DNA from: Simkania negevensis
GTDB lineage: Bacteria > Chlamydiota > Chlamydiia > Chlamydiales > Simkaniaceae
Direction of reading: 5' to 3'
NCBI GenBank assembly: GCA_016191565.1
Contig: JACPWA010000219.1
Coordinates: 1 to 6,432 of the forward strand
DNA length: 6,432 nucleotides
Of this stretch, positions 1 to 5,962 are shown one piece after another; the first letter of the stretch is position 1; each line of letters begins with the position of its first letter. The translations under genes were made by a program, and so were the position numbers. The notes under the pieces were generated by a model, which was not told where the DNA came from, did no database searches, and saw only the letters and a program-made list of their open reading frames with translations.

Positions 1-717
1 ATTATTTTCTATTATTTTCTCCTAAGAAAGGGGCGCTTACTCGAAAAAGAAAAAAGCAACTCTAGCAAAGAAGAGGTAAAGGAAAGTAAAAAAGAAGAGC
101 TTGGTGAGGGGTTTAAGTTGGTCTTTTCTTCTCGCGCATTAAAATTCATTCTACTGATTGTAGTTCTTATGCAATTTTCCACAACAATTGTCGAATATCA
201 ATTCAATACTTTTTTAGCAAAAATTCTTCCTAATCAGGATGTAAGAACTGAGTATTATGGAAGGCTATGGGGAATAGTCAATACTCTTAAAGTCTGTATT
301 CAATTTTTTGCTTCTTTTCTTCTCATTCAGTTCTTAGGGCTCCGCCGGACCCATTTTGTCCTTCCAGGGATTCTCCTAGCAAACACATGTCTTTGCCTTC
401 TTGTCCCTCAATTTGCTATATTCGCCTATTCCTTTACCTTGATTAAAACTTTTTATTACTCCCTCTTTAATGTTTTAAAAGAAATGCTCTATCTTCCCCT
501 TTCTAAAAGAGAAAAATTTAAAGCAAAAGCAGTCATTGATATTTTTGCCTATCGTTCAGCAAAAGCGCTTGCTTCTCTCTTTGTAATTGGGTTGGAGTTT
601 TTTTGTCCTCTTCACCTCCCTTATGCCTTCTCTTGGGGTCCTTTTTTCTTTTTCCTCCTATGGCTATTTGGGGTATATCAAATGTTTAAACCAGAAAAAG
701 AGGGAGCTATAGCTTGA
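1..717 (+). CDS. Polytopic membrane transporter, NTT/TLC (ATP/ADP translocase)-like or MFS-type, C-terminal part
   Basis: The frame is open from base 1 with no stop, so the gene starts upstream and only its last 238 residues are present. The first possible start codon that looks usable (TTG at 118) is an internal leucine. Visible are the end of one membrane helix (residues 1-8), a very charged Lys/Glu linker (about 10-38), then about five or six hydrophobic segments (about 46-64, 88-112, 118-136, 138-157, 184-203, 208-227). A conserved-looking stretch around residues 160-192 (KEMLYLPLS, then KAKAVID, then YRSAKAL) resembles the region after a late helix in bacterial nucleotide-translocase-like and related MFS carriers. 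True NTT proteins exchange host ATP for ADP, or import other nucleotides, across the inner membrane of intracellular bacteria. The substrate cannot be told from this half. The family call is by eye; a general MFS carrier is the alternative. Confidence 0.6.
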   Translation: MIFYYFLLRKGRLLEKEKSNSSKEEVKESKKEELGEGFKLVFSSRALKFILLIVVLMQFSTTIVEYQFNTFLAKILPNQDVRTEYYGRLWGIVNTLKVCIQFFASFLLIQFLGLRRTHFVLPGILLANTCLCLLVPQFAIFAYSFTLIKTFYYSLFNVLKEMLYLPLSKREKFKAKAVIDIFAYRSAKALASLFVIGLEFFCPLHLPYAFSWGPFFFFLLWLFGVYQMFKPEKEGAIA

Positions 718-746
718 TTCTTCTGGAATTTCTTTCTATTTCTTAA

Positions 747-752
747 TATGAT
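747..752 (+). promoter_or_regulatory. Possible -10 element before malic enzyme gene
   Basis: TATGAT matches the sigma70-type -10 consensus at five of six positions and lies 42 bases before the malic enzyme ATG. I see no convincing -35 hexamer at 16-19 bases upstream, so this is weak. The 77-base gap after the transporter stop also holds no clear terminator, so read-through from the transporter gene is equally possible. Confidence 0.25.
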
Positions 753-781
753 GCAACTTACACTCAAATAACTTTCTAAGT

Positions 782-785
782 GGAG
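782..785 (+). promoter_or_regulatory. Ribosome binding site deciding the malic enzyme start
   Basis: GGAG lies 9 bases before the ATG at 795. It overlaps the in-frame GTG at 780, which has no Shine-Dalgarno sequence of its own, and it is too far from the ATG at 804. This favours 795 as the start. Confidence 0.65.
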
Positions 786-794
786 AAAAGCTGC

Positions 795-2534
795 ATGCAA
801 AGAATGAAAAGATTCTTTAAAAATGGAAAAGAAATTATTGAAACTAATAAAAACCCTCAAGAAATCTTATCAGATTCTCTTTTAAACAAAGGGACCGGCT
901 TTACTTTTGAAGAACGGACAGAGCTTGGTCTCCACGGACTTCTTCCTGTGCGCTGTTCAACAATTGATGAGCAAGTAGCAAGGAAATATGAAAATTTCTG
1001 TATGAAACAAACTCCAATTGAAAAATATATCTTTCTTACTACTCTCCAAGATCGAAATGAAACTCTTTTTTTCAAGTTATTAGAAAAACATTCAGAAGAA
1101 ATACTCCCCTATATTTACACTCCCACCGTTGGGGATGCATCGGTTCAATTTAGCACTATTCATCATCAAAAGCGGGGGATCTACATCTCTTATCCTCTCC
1201 GCGACCAAATGGAAGAGATCGTAGCCAATATTCCTCACGAAGATGTAAAAGTGATTATCGTCACCGATGGAGGAAGGATTTTAGGTCTTGGGGACCTAGG
1301 AATCGGGGGAATGGCAATTCCGATAGGAAAGCTCTCTTTATATACTTTATTTGGGGGGATTCATCCTGCTCATACCCTTCCTATTGTTCTTGATGTGGGA
1401 ACAAATAACCCTAATCTCTTAGATGAACCTCTTTATCTTGGCTGGCGTCATAAAAGAATAGCCGGAAAAGAATACGAAGAGTTTATTGAAAGCTTTGTAA
1501 GGGCCATTCAAAAAAGATACCCCACCGTTCTTCTCCAATGGGAAGATTTCTCAAAAGAACATGCGCAGCCCCTTTTAACAAAATATCGAGATCAGCTCTG
1601 CTCTTTTAACGACGACATTCAAGGAACTGCAGGTGTGGTCATGGCAGGGATTTTTTCTGCTCTTAAAGCTCTCAACTCTAGCCTAAAAGAACAACGGATT
1701 GTGCTTTACGGCGCTGGATCAGCAGGGGTTGGCATTGCTGATTTAATTGTCCAAGCGATGATCAGAGAAGGGATTCCCGTTCAAGAAGCTAAAGAAAAGA
1801 TCTATATCCTCGGTAAAAATGGGCTAGCTCACACCGGATCTGAAAACCTCGACCATTTAAAAAAGAAATATGCCCAAGAGAAAGAAGAAATTAAAAAATG
1901 GAAGGTGGTAGACCTGCAAAATATCTCCTTACTTGAAGTGGTCAGCCATGTAAAACCAACGATCCTGATTGGCACTTCCACTCATCCCGGTTCTTTTTCT
2001 GAAGAGGTAGTAAAAGAGATGAAAAAACACATTGTAAGACCAATTATTTTCCCTCTCTCTAACCCCACTTCTAAATCAGAGGCAAAGCCAGAAGATCTAA
2101 TTAAATGGAGCGATGGCCAGGCGATCATTGCCACAGGAAGTCCTTTTGCTCCCGTCAATTATCAAGGAAATAAAATTACAATTGGTCAATGCAATAATGT
2201 CTACATCTATCCGGGAGTAGGACTTGGCATTATTGCTTCTCGGGCATCTCGGGTGACAGATCAAATGTTCCTAAGAGCAGCCGAAGTACTCAGTGATCAT
2301 GCTCCGATCCTCAATAACCCTTTTGCCTCTCTTTTCCCTAAGATTAGCCACCTATCAGCAATCTGTACTGAAGTGGCTATTGAAATAGGAAAATTAGCCA
2401 TCGAGCAGGGGATTTCTGAAGAAAATCTTGATGATATCGAGCAAAAGGTAATAGAAACGCGCTGGAAAGCAGAATACCCACAAATCAAACGGCTAGAGCG
2501 GGAGAGTCAAATAGCCGCTAGCGCCTTATCGTAA
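795..2534 (+). CDS. maeA: Malic enzyme (malate dehydrogenase, oxaloacetate-decarboxylating), long form
   Basis: This cytosolic enzyme oxidatively decarboxylates L-malate to pyruvate and CO2, reducing NAD(P)+, and links four-carbon acids to pyruvate. With the ATG at 795 the protein has 579 residues, close to the roughly 565 of E. coli MaeA (SfcA). The malic N-terminal domain carries YTPTVG at 108-113 (catalytic Tyr108), the block TDGGRILGLGDLG at 157-169 (malate-binding Arg161) and GMAIPIGKL at 172-180 (catalytic Lys179). Divalent metal ligands are expected at Glu250, Asp251 and Asp274, the last within the signature FNDDIQGTAG. The NAD-binding domain has a Rossmann loop GAGSAGVG (306-313), PLSNPTSKSEA (420-430) and ATGSPFAPV (446-454). 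All key catalytic residues are present. Unusually, Gly340 stands where the second beta strand normally ends in Asp, so cofactor preference (NAD or NADP) is open. The 3' end overlaps tpx on the other strand by 28 bp. An alternative GTG start at 780 is less likely. Confidence 0.96.
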   Translation: MQRMKRFFKNGKEIIETNKNPQEILSDSLLNKGTGFTFEERTELGLHGLLPVRCSTIDEQVARKYENFCMKQTPIEKYIFLTTLQDRNETLFFKLLEKHSEEILPYIYTPTVGDASVQFSTIHHQKRGIYISYPLRDQMEEIVANIPHEDVKVIIVTDGGRILGLGDLGIGGMAIPIGKLSLYTLFGGIHPAHTLPIVLDVGTNNPNLLDEPLYLGWRHKRIAGKEYEEFIESFVRAIQKRYPTVLLQWEDFSKEHAQPLLTKYRDQLCSFNDDIQGTAGVVMAGIFSALKALNSSLKEQRIVLYGAGSAGVGIADLIVQAMIREGIPVQEAKEKIYILGKNGLAHTGSENLDHLKKKYAQEKEEIKKWKVVDLQNISLLEVVSHVKPTILIGTSTHPGSFSEEVVKEMKKHIVRPIIFPLSNPTSKSEAKPEDLIKWSDGQAIIATGSPFAPVNYQGNKITIGQCNNVYIYPGVGLGIIASRASRVTDQMFLRAAEVLSDHAPILNNPFASLFPKISHLSAICTEVAIEIGKLAIEQGISEENLDDIEQKVIETRWKAEYPQIKRLERESQIAASALS

Positions 2535-3001
2535 TTAGGGTACTCAGTAATCTCAGGTACTAGCTCTGTATAAAGGACTTTGTCCTTTTCATCCAGAACA
2601 AGAATGGCCCTAGCACAGATCCCTTTGAGAGGGCCATCTACAATGAGAACTCCATAATCTTCTGCAAATTTTTTATCCCTCATCATGGAAAGAGTCTTAA
2701 TATTTGTAAGTTGCTCTCCTTCACAAATCCGCGACTGAGCAAAAGGGAGATCGGCAGAGATATTAATGACTAAGAGGTTTTTTTCCTTAGCAAGTTGATT
2801 AAACCTTTTCGCTGAAGCTAGACACACCCCTGTATCCAAGCTCGGAACAATTGATAAGATCTTCTTTTTCCCACTAAAGTCAGCAAGCTTTCGATCATTT
2901 AATTCCTTATCAACTAAGATAAAATCAGGAGCTTTTGATCCTATTTTAGGAAGAGAGCCGCTAGTATGAATTTTTTTTCCCTTCAAAGTAACTTCTACCA
3001 T
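2507..3001 (-). CDS. tpx: Thiol peroxidase, atypical 2-Cys peroxiredoxin (Tpx)
   Basis: Tpx reduces hydrogen peroxide and alkyl hydroperoxides with electrons from thioredoxin. The 164-residue length equals that typical of the family (E. coli about 168). The peroxidatic cysteine is Cys60 in PSLDTGVC, with Thr57 in the active-site Thr-x-x-Cys arrangement. The resolving cysteine is Cys93 in SADLPFAQSRIC. Arg131 in the ARA motif after DGPLKG completes the peroxiredoxin active site. An additional Cys129 sits directly before this ARA motif. There is no signal peptide, so it is cytosolic here. The ATG at 2999-3001 is preceded by a good Shine-Dalgarno AGGAG with a 6-base spacer. It is convergent with malic enzyme, and the last 28 bp of each gene overlap. 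Two perfect palindromes lie 55 to 98 bases upstream of the start and may carry its regulation. Confidence 0.95.
   Translation of the reverse strand: MVEVTLKGKKIHTSGSLPKIGSKAPDFILVDKELNDRKLADFSGKKKILSIVPSLDTGVCLASAKRFNQLAKEKNLLVINISADLPFAQSRICEGEQLTNIKTLSMMRDKKFAEDYGVLIVDGPLKGICARAILVLDEKDKVLYTELVPEITEYPNYDKALAAI
2572..2589 (+). terminator. Weak candidate terminator for malic enzyme, inside tpx
   Basis: AAAGGAC, loop TTT, GTCCTTT form a perfect 7-bp stem 38 bases after the malic enzyme stop, and the 3' arm ends in four T. It lies within the tpx reading frame on the other strand. The stem is short and has only three G:C pairs, so termination would be inefficient if it occurs at all. Confidence 0.3.
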
Positions 3002-3007
3002 AAAATT

Positions 3008-3012
3008 CTCCT
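3008..3012 (-). promoter_or_regulatory. Ribosome binding site of tpx
   Basis: On the minus strand AGGAG stands 6 bases before the tpx ATG at 2999-3001, preceded by a run of A. This is a standard strong Shine-Dalgarno and fixes the start. Confidence 0.75.
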
Positions 3013-3056
3013 TTTTTTATTCTTATTTACTCTCTTTAATCTATCCTTTTTCAGGC

Positions 3057-3071
3057 ATGTGAATTTCACAT
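3057..3071. repeat. 15-bp perfect palindrome (ATGTGAA-T-TTCACAT), possible operator
   Basis: Two 7-bp arms around a single central base form a perfect inverted repeat 55 bases upstream of tpx. The TGTGA/TCACA halves recall CRP/FNR-type half sites, but the 3-base spacing between them is shorter than the usual 6, so it is not a canonical CRP site. Its position between tpx and the divergent gene fits a transcription factor site. The protein that binds it is unknown. Confidence 0.45.
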
Positions 3072-3084
3072 TGTCTTCGAAAGG

Positions 3085-3099
3085 GCAGATTAAATCTGC
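3085..3099. repeat. 15-bp perfect palindrome (GCAGATT-A-AATCTGC), possible operator
   Basis: A second 7+1+7 perfect inverted repeat lies 13 bp from the first, with centres 28 bp apart. Its sequence is unrelated to the first, so the two would bind different proteins or one of them is chance. There is no T run beside it that would suggest a terminator. Confidence 0.4.
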
Positions 3100-3177
3100 T
3101 AAAAAACTTCTAAAAACATCAAAAATTTAAATGGATAATACGATAGGTTCACAAGGATTATCAACTTTTTTCTTGCT

Positions 3178-3189
3178 CTTAATATTAAG
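3178..3189. repeat. 12-bp AT-rich palindrome upstream of the rightward promoter
   Basis: CTTAATATTAAG is perfectly self-complementary and ends 14 bases before the -35 hexamer at 3204. It could be an operator or activator site, but an AT-rich palindrome of this length can arise by chance in such DNA. Confidence 0.25.
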
Positions 3190-3203
3190 GTTCTGTAAAT
3201 TTC

Positions 3204-3234
3204 TTGACAAACGAGGAGAATAATTCCTTATAAA
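3204..3234 (+). promoter_or_regulatory. Sigma70-type promoter of the 167-aa gene
   Basis: A perfect -35 TTGACA (3204-3209) is followed after 19 bases by TATAAA (3229-3234), a five of six -10 match; TTATAA one base earlier gives an 18-base spacer. Transcription would start near 3241, leaving only about 13 untranslated bases before the ATG at 3254. This is the clearest promoter in the window. Confidence 0.6.
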
Positions 3235-3253
3235 AAGGTAACCAAAATACAGT

Positions 3254-3757
3254 ATGAAAAAAGAAAGTTTACTCAAAGCAACCAAAAAAGTTGCCTCTCT
3301 TTTTACAATAAAAAAGAGTAAAACCCCAGCGGAAGAACAAGAAACAATTAACAAAGAGAAACTGATCCACCTTAACTACGCCCTTTTTGAGACTTTCTTA
3401 AATGCTATATCCTCTAAGAAAGAGGGGAAAGGGGAGGGACTTTCCAATTCTTCTCGTCTTTCCCACCTCACCAAAGTAAGCAAAGAATCAAAAAGTTCTC
3501 CTCTTTCAGAACTTATCAAACATGCAGAAAAATGTTGCGATGATCAAGATCTTCATTTAATACCTCTCAAGCAGATCTTTCTCGAAGACAGCTTTACGAT
3601 GCGCAAAGTAATCCAATGGAAGCTTTCAAAGTATTTTAAAACAGAAAAAGCACTAAAATCTTTTGTCGATATCATGGAACAAAAGAGCCCTGAGGTTTTT
3701 CGCAAGCATCTCATTACCCTCTTTGAAAAGGGGGAATTAAATGAACCAGTTACCTAA
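3254..3757 (+). CDS. Hypothetical lysine-rich protein, 167 aa
   Basis: I do not recognise this protein. It has a strongly basic N-terminus (residues 1-25, with many Lys), a low-complexity Lys/Ser/Gly segment at about 54-82, and a C-terminal half (about 83-163) that looks helical, with a Cys-Cys pair at 94-95 and the stretch MRKVIQWKLSKYF at 116-128. There is no signal peptide and no membrane segment, so it should be cytoplasmic or secreted by a leaderless route. The ATG at 3254 is the first possible start after an in-frame TAA at 3239. No Shine-Dalgarno sits at normal distance: the nearest, AAAGG, is 15 bases away and would lie outside the predicted transcript. A good promoter upstream and a terminal hairpin containing the stop codon support it being a real, separately transcribed gene. 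It may be lineage-specific. Confidence 0.7.
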   Translation: MKKESLLKATKKVASLFTIKKSKTPAEEQETINKEKLIHLNYALFETFLNAISSKKEGKGEGLSNSSRLSHLTKVSKESKSSPLSELIKHAEKCCDDQDLHLIPLKQIFLEDSFTMRKVIQWKLSKYFKTEKALKSFVDIMEQKSPEVFRKHLITLFEKGELNEPVT

Positions 3758-3769
3758 AAGTTAGGTAAA
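3749..3769. terminator. Shared hairpin between convergent genes, containing both stop codons
   Basis: GTTACCTAA (3749-3757), loop AAG and TTAGGTAAC (3761-3769) form a perfect 9-bp stem with a 3-base loop. The left arm ends with the TAA of the 167-aa gene, and the right arm begins with the complement of the permease TAA. Neither strand has a T run after the stem, so it is not a classical intrinsic terminator. It could act as a bidirectional RNA 3' end structure or a weak terminator. Confidence 0.5.
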
Positions 3770-4555
3770 CAAAACCATGATCCCTGCAATGATCAAAACC
3801 ACCCCAAAGACCCGCTTCAAAGTGGCTTTTGGAAGGTAGTGCGCTAGTTTCACTCCATAGGGAGCTGTAATAAAAGAAAAGATGCTAATAATAATAAAAG
3901 CTGGAAGATAGACATACCCCATACTTTCAGGAAGGGGAGCTTGATTTCTTCCCATTAAGAGAAAAAAAATCGCACCAGTGCATGAGATCACAAAACTTAA
4001 GGCAGAGGAGGTGCCAATTGCCTGCTTAAGAGGTACATGAAAATAAGTTAAAATAGGCACATTAATCAGTCCTCCTCCCACTCCCAACATTGTAACAAGA
4101 GTACTTACTCCCATCCCAATACAACTTAAGCCCCAAGGAGGGGGAAGGGGTCTAAAATGTACAATCGGCTTTTCCCTAAGAAGAAATCGAATCCCAATTA
4201 AAACCTCAAAGATTGCAAAGGAAATTTGCAGAAAATTGCTTGAAAGTATTTTTGTGAGCCAAGCACCTAAAAGGGTTCCAAAGATAATCCCGCTTCCCAT
4301 TGGAAGTGCAATAGAAAAAATCACATTTTTTTTCTTCAAGTAGGAAATACTCGATGAAAGGGTTGTAAAAACCATCGCCGCAAGAGAAGTTCCAACGGCA
4401 AGTTGCATCAGATCACTATGAGGAATACCTAGCCATTTAAAAATTGCTAAAAGAGCAGGAATAAGAACAACCCCACCGCCAATTCCCAAAAGCCCCGCTA
4501 AAACTCCCGATACGAGTCCCAAAACAAGAAATATTCCAAGCTCTACAAAAAACAT
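3761..4555 (-). CDS. TauE/SafE (TSUP, DUF81) family membrane permease
   Basis: This is an inner-membrane protein of about eight hydrophobic segments built from two related halves. Each half carries the family glycine motif, GLLGIGGGVVLIP at residues 21-33 and MLGVGGGLINVP at 156-167, each followed about 25 residues later by GTS (55-57 and 181-183). The first half ends near residue 128 in a basic linker. Characterised members export sulfite, sulfoacetate or related organosulfur anions; the substrate here cannot be assigned. From the ATG at 4553-4555 the protein has 264 residues, the usual family length, beginning just before the first helix. A GAGG lies 3 bases before it. Longer starts are possible: ATG at 4579 or GTG at 4630 (289 residues), neither with a Shine-Dalgarno at proper spacing. 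It converges on the 167-aa gene with a 3-base gap between stop codons, so it is not in an operon with it. Confidence 0.9.
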   Translation of the reverse strand: MFFVELGIFLVLGLVSGVLAGLLGIGGGVVLIPALLAIFKWLGIPHSDLMQLAVGTSLAAMVFTTLSSSISYLKKKNVIFSIALPMGSGIIFGTLLGAWLTKILSSNFLQISFAIFEVLIGIRFLLREKPIVHFRPLPPPWGLSCIGMGVSTLVTMLGVGGGLINVPILTYFHVPLKQAIGTSSALSFVISCTGAIFFLLMGRNQAPLPESMGYVYLPAFIIISIFSFITAPYGVKLAHYLPKATLKRVFGVVLIIAGIMVLFT

Positions 4556-4630
4556 AACCCTCTTTGCATATTTTTCCATCCTAACCCAATTGTTTTTTTG
4601 GAAAAAGAAAGAAAATTGTTTCGCCAACAC

Positions 4631-4660
4631 TAATCATTACTTATCATTTTTAATCATTTC
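4631..4660. repeat. Three 10-bp-phased direct repeats in divergent spacer
   Basis: TAATCATT, TTATCATT and TAATCATT begin at 4631, 4641 and 4651, exactly one helical turn apart. They lie between the permease gene and the divergent 296-aa gene. Such phasing is typical of sites bound side by side on one DNA face, or of bent AT-rich DNA. If the longest permease start (4630) were used, they would directly abut its start codon. Confidence 0.4.
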
Positions 4661-4775
4661 TATTTAAAAACTACTCTCAGTTCAAAATAAAGAGAAAAAA
4701 ACCCATTTTTTTGTTGCAAAAATTAATCTTCCCATTTTAAAGTCCTGATTAATGAAAAATAAATGAAGTGTTAGC

Positions 4776-5666
4776 ATGTCTAGTCCACCAGTTTCACCCA
4801 CACACGGATCACGATCATTAAATGGTTCACTTGGTTCATTTGTACACGTGCACTTACGACAAAATGATTTAGGGGATCCTGCCTTTCCTAGCTCTTCTAG
4901 TCCTACCAATAAGAACTTGTCTACACTAGAGACTGCTTCGCCTCTCTCTCTTTCTTTGCCATCTTCTTCCCCTCCCTCAAGTCCTCCGTTGTCCCCTGTG
5001 CTTGCCCCTTCGCTTCCCCCTATTTCTCAGGAGCCTATAGAACTAATTCCTCCTCTCTCTCCGTTCTGGCGATTTATTTCTTTTATTAACCTGCCTCGGC
5101 ATTTTATTCATTTCTGCCGTTTAATATGGACAGGGGAGTTCCGCTATTCATTTCGAAATCTATGGAACAAGCTATTCAATTCCATATACCAAACTAAACT
5201 TATTAACCTTCTGAATCAGCATTTCGAGTTCTGGAAACGGCAACTTTCAAAACAGCCAAACTTTCCTGTAGAAATACAAATCCGCCTTCACTGCGGAGCT
5301 GGATTCTATAAAGTCAAGATAGCAGCAATTAGAAATAAAAAAAGCTGGGACCAAGTACTTTCTAAAGACCTTCCTAATATCCAAAGGCGTATTGAATTAC
5401 ATATAGGAAAAACAAATATTCGTGATGCCAATTTGGAAGCTTCTTTTTTTCTCATTTTTAGCTCAGAAAATAAATTACGTAAAATGTCCGGCAAAGAAAT
5501 TATAGCTCTTAGTCCAGCGCAACAAGTGCTGTTAGAAATCGAGCAACAGGAACAACAGTCATGCTATAATACATCTAGTACTTTTCCTTCTCTAGAAAAA
5601 GCAGTAATTTGCCAATACTTAACAACTATTAATCAACCTGAAGGACTTTACTCTAGAGAAAAGTAG
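4776..5666 (+). CDS. Hypothetical protein with Ser/Pro-rich N-terminus, 296 aa
   Basis: I do not recognise this family. Residues 1-35 are polar (Ser, Gly, His). Residues 36-95 are a low-complexity Ser/Pro/Leu tract with several PPLSP-like units. Residues 97-155 are rich in aromatic and basic residues, with no segment clearly long enough to span a membrane. The rest (about 160-296) looks like a folded alpha/beta domain with a mixed strand region (VEIQIRLHCGAGFYKVKIAA, 165-184), followed by a Gln/Glu-rich piece (247-261). No Sec signal peptide is seen. A disordered Ser/Pro N-terminus is common among type III-secreted chlamydial proteins, so an effector is conceivable, but this is inference only. 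The ATG at 4776 is the only reasonable start after an in-frame TGA at 4764, with a weak GAAG before it. The gene is single, divergent from the permease, and ends 22 bases before a strong terminator hairpin. Confidence 0.75.
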   Translation: MSSPPVSPTHGSRSLNGSLGSFVHVHLRQNDLGDPAFPSSSSPTNKNLSTLETASPLSLSLPSSSPPSSPPLSPVLAPSLPPISQEPIELIPPLSPFWRFISFINLPRHFIHFCRLIWTGEFRYSFRNLWNKLFNSIYQTKLINLLNQHFEFWKRQLSKQPNFPVEIQIRLHCGAGFYKVKIAAIRNKKSWDQVLSKDLPNIQRRIELHIGKTNIRDANLEASFFLIFSSENKLRKMSGKEIIALSPAQQVLLEIEQQEQQSCYNTSSTFPSLEKAVICQYLTTINQPEGLYSREK

Positions 5667-5688
5667 TTACGATCCATACCTCAATCCT

Positions 5689-5731
5689 ATTAAAGGTTAG
5701 GTGGTGAAAGCCATCTAGCCTTTAATTTTTT
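5689..5731 (+). terminator. Intrinsic (rho-independent) terminator of the 296-aa gene
   Basis: The arms 5689-5704 and 5711-5726 pair over 16 bp (14 Watson-Crick pairs and two G:U pairs) around a 6-base loop TGAAAG. Five T (5727-5731) follow directly. It begins 22 bases after the stop codon, the expected place. No A run precedes it, so it acts on the + strand only. Confidence 0.88.
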
Positions 5732-5962
5732 ACCGTCAAAGTTTCTTACTACTGGCTAAGACATCAAACTTGCTCCTTTCTTTGTCTGGGGGGTCTTTGC
5801 CTGCAGAAGTTGCACCTGCAAGGTCCTATGGTTCCTATATATAGTCCCTTAGTTCTCATATCTTCAGAATACGTCTGATAATATATATTATGTTGTTAAT
5901 AGACTAAAAGTAAACCACTTAAAGAACAAAGCTTTTGTAAAAACGTCCTCCACCAAGATGCA
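5732..5962. other. Intergenic stretch without a recognised gene
   Basis: No reading frame of useful length or RNA gene is evident. It holds a G6 run at 5789-5794, a small inverted repeat TTGCA-CC-TGCAA at 5810-5821 and a 14-bp self-complementary AT stretch (ATAATATATATTAT) at 5878-5891. The last could be a melting or promoter-like site, but no -35 partner is convincing on either strand. I also see no clear terminator for the leftward TPR gene. Confidence 0.5.

Noticed and set aside
118..120. TTG at 118 as start of the transporter
   Set aside because: The frame is open to the window edge and residues 1-8 look like the end of a membrane helix, so this codon is internal.
780..794. Upstream GTG as the malic enzyme start
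   Set aside because: It has no Shine-Dalgarno, and the GGAG overlapping it is ideally spaced for the ATG at 795.
3057..3071. Canonical CRP site
   Set aside because: The TGTGA and TCACA halves are separated by 3 rather than 6 bases, so a standard CRP dimer would not fit.
3213..3218. GAGGAG as a strong ribosome binding site
   Set aside because: No usable start codon follows at 5-10 bases. It lies between the -35 and -10 of the promoter, so it is probably not transcribed.
3127..3354. Minus-strand open frame between tpx and the 167-aa gene
   Set aside because: It is antisense to the promoter and 5' end of the rightward gene and lacks a ribosome binding site. Its hydrophobic look comes from reading Lys-rich codons on the opposite strand.
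4682..4909. Minus-strand open frame overlapping the start of the 296-aa gene
   Set aside because: It is a shadow of the Ser/Pro-rich coding sequence with no ribosome binding site or recognisable domain.
4920..5030. Pyrimidine-rich stretch as a possible repeat or structural element
   Set aside because: It is explained by Ser, Pro and Leu codons of the low-complexity protein tract; no regular repeat unit is present.
5789..5830. Possible small RNA or tRNA in the G-rich intergenic patch
   Set aside because: Only short stems form; there is no cloverleaf, anticodon arm, promoter or T-run terminator.
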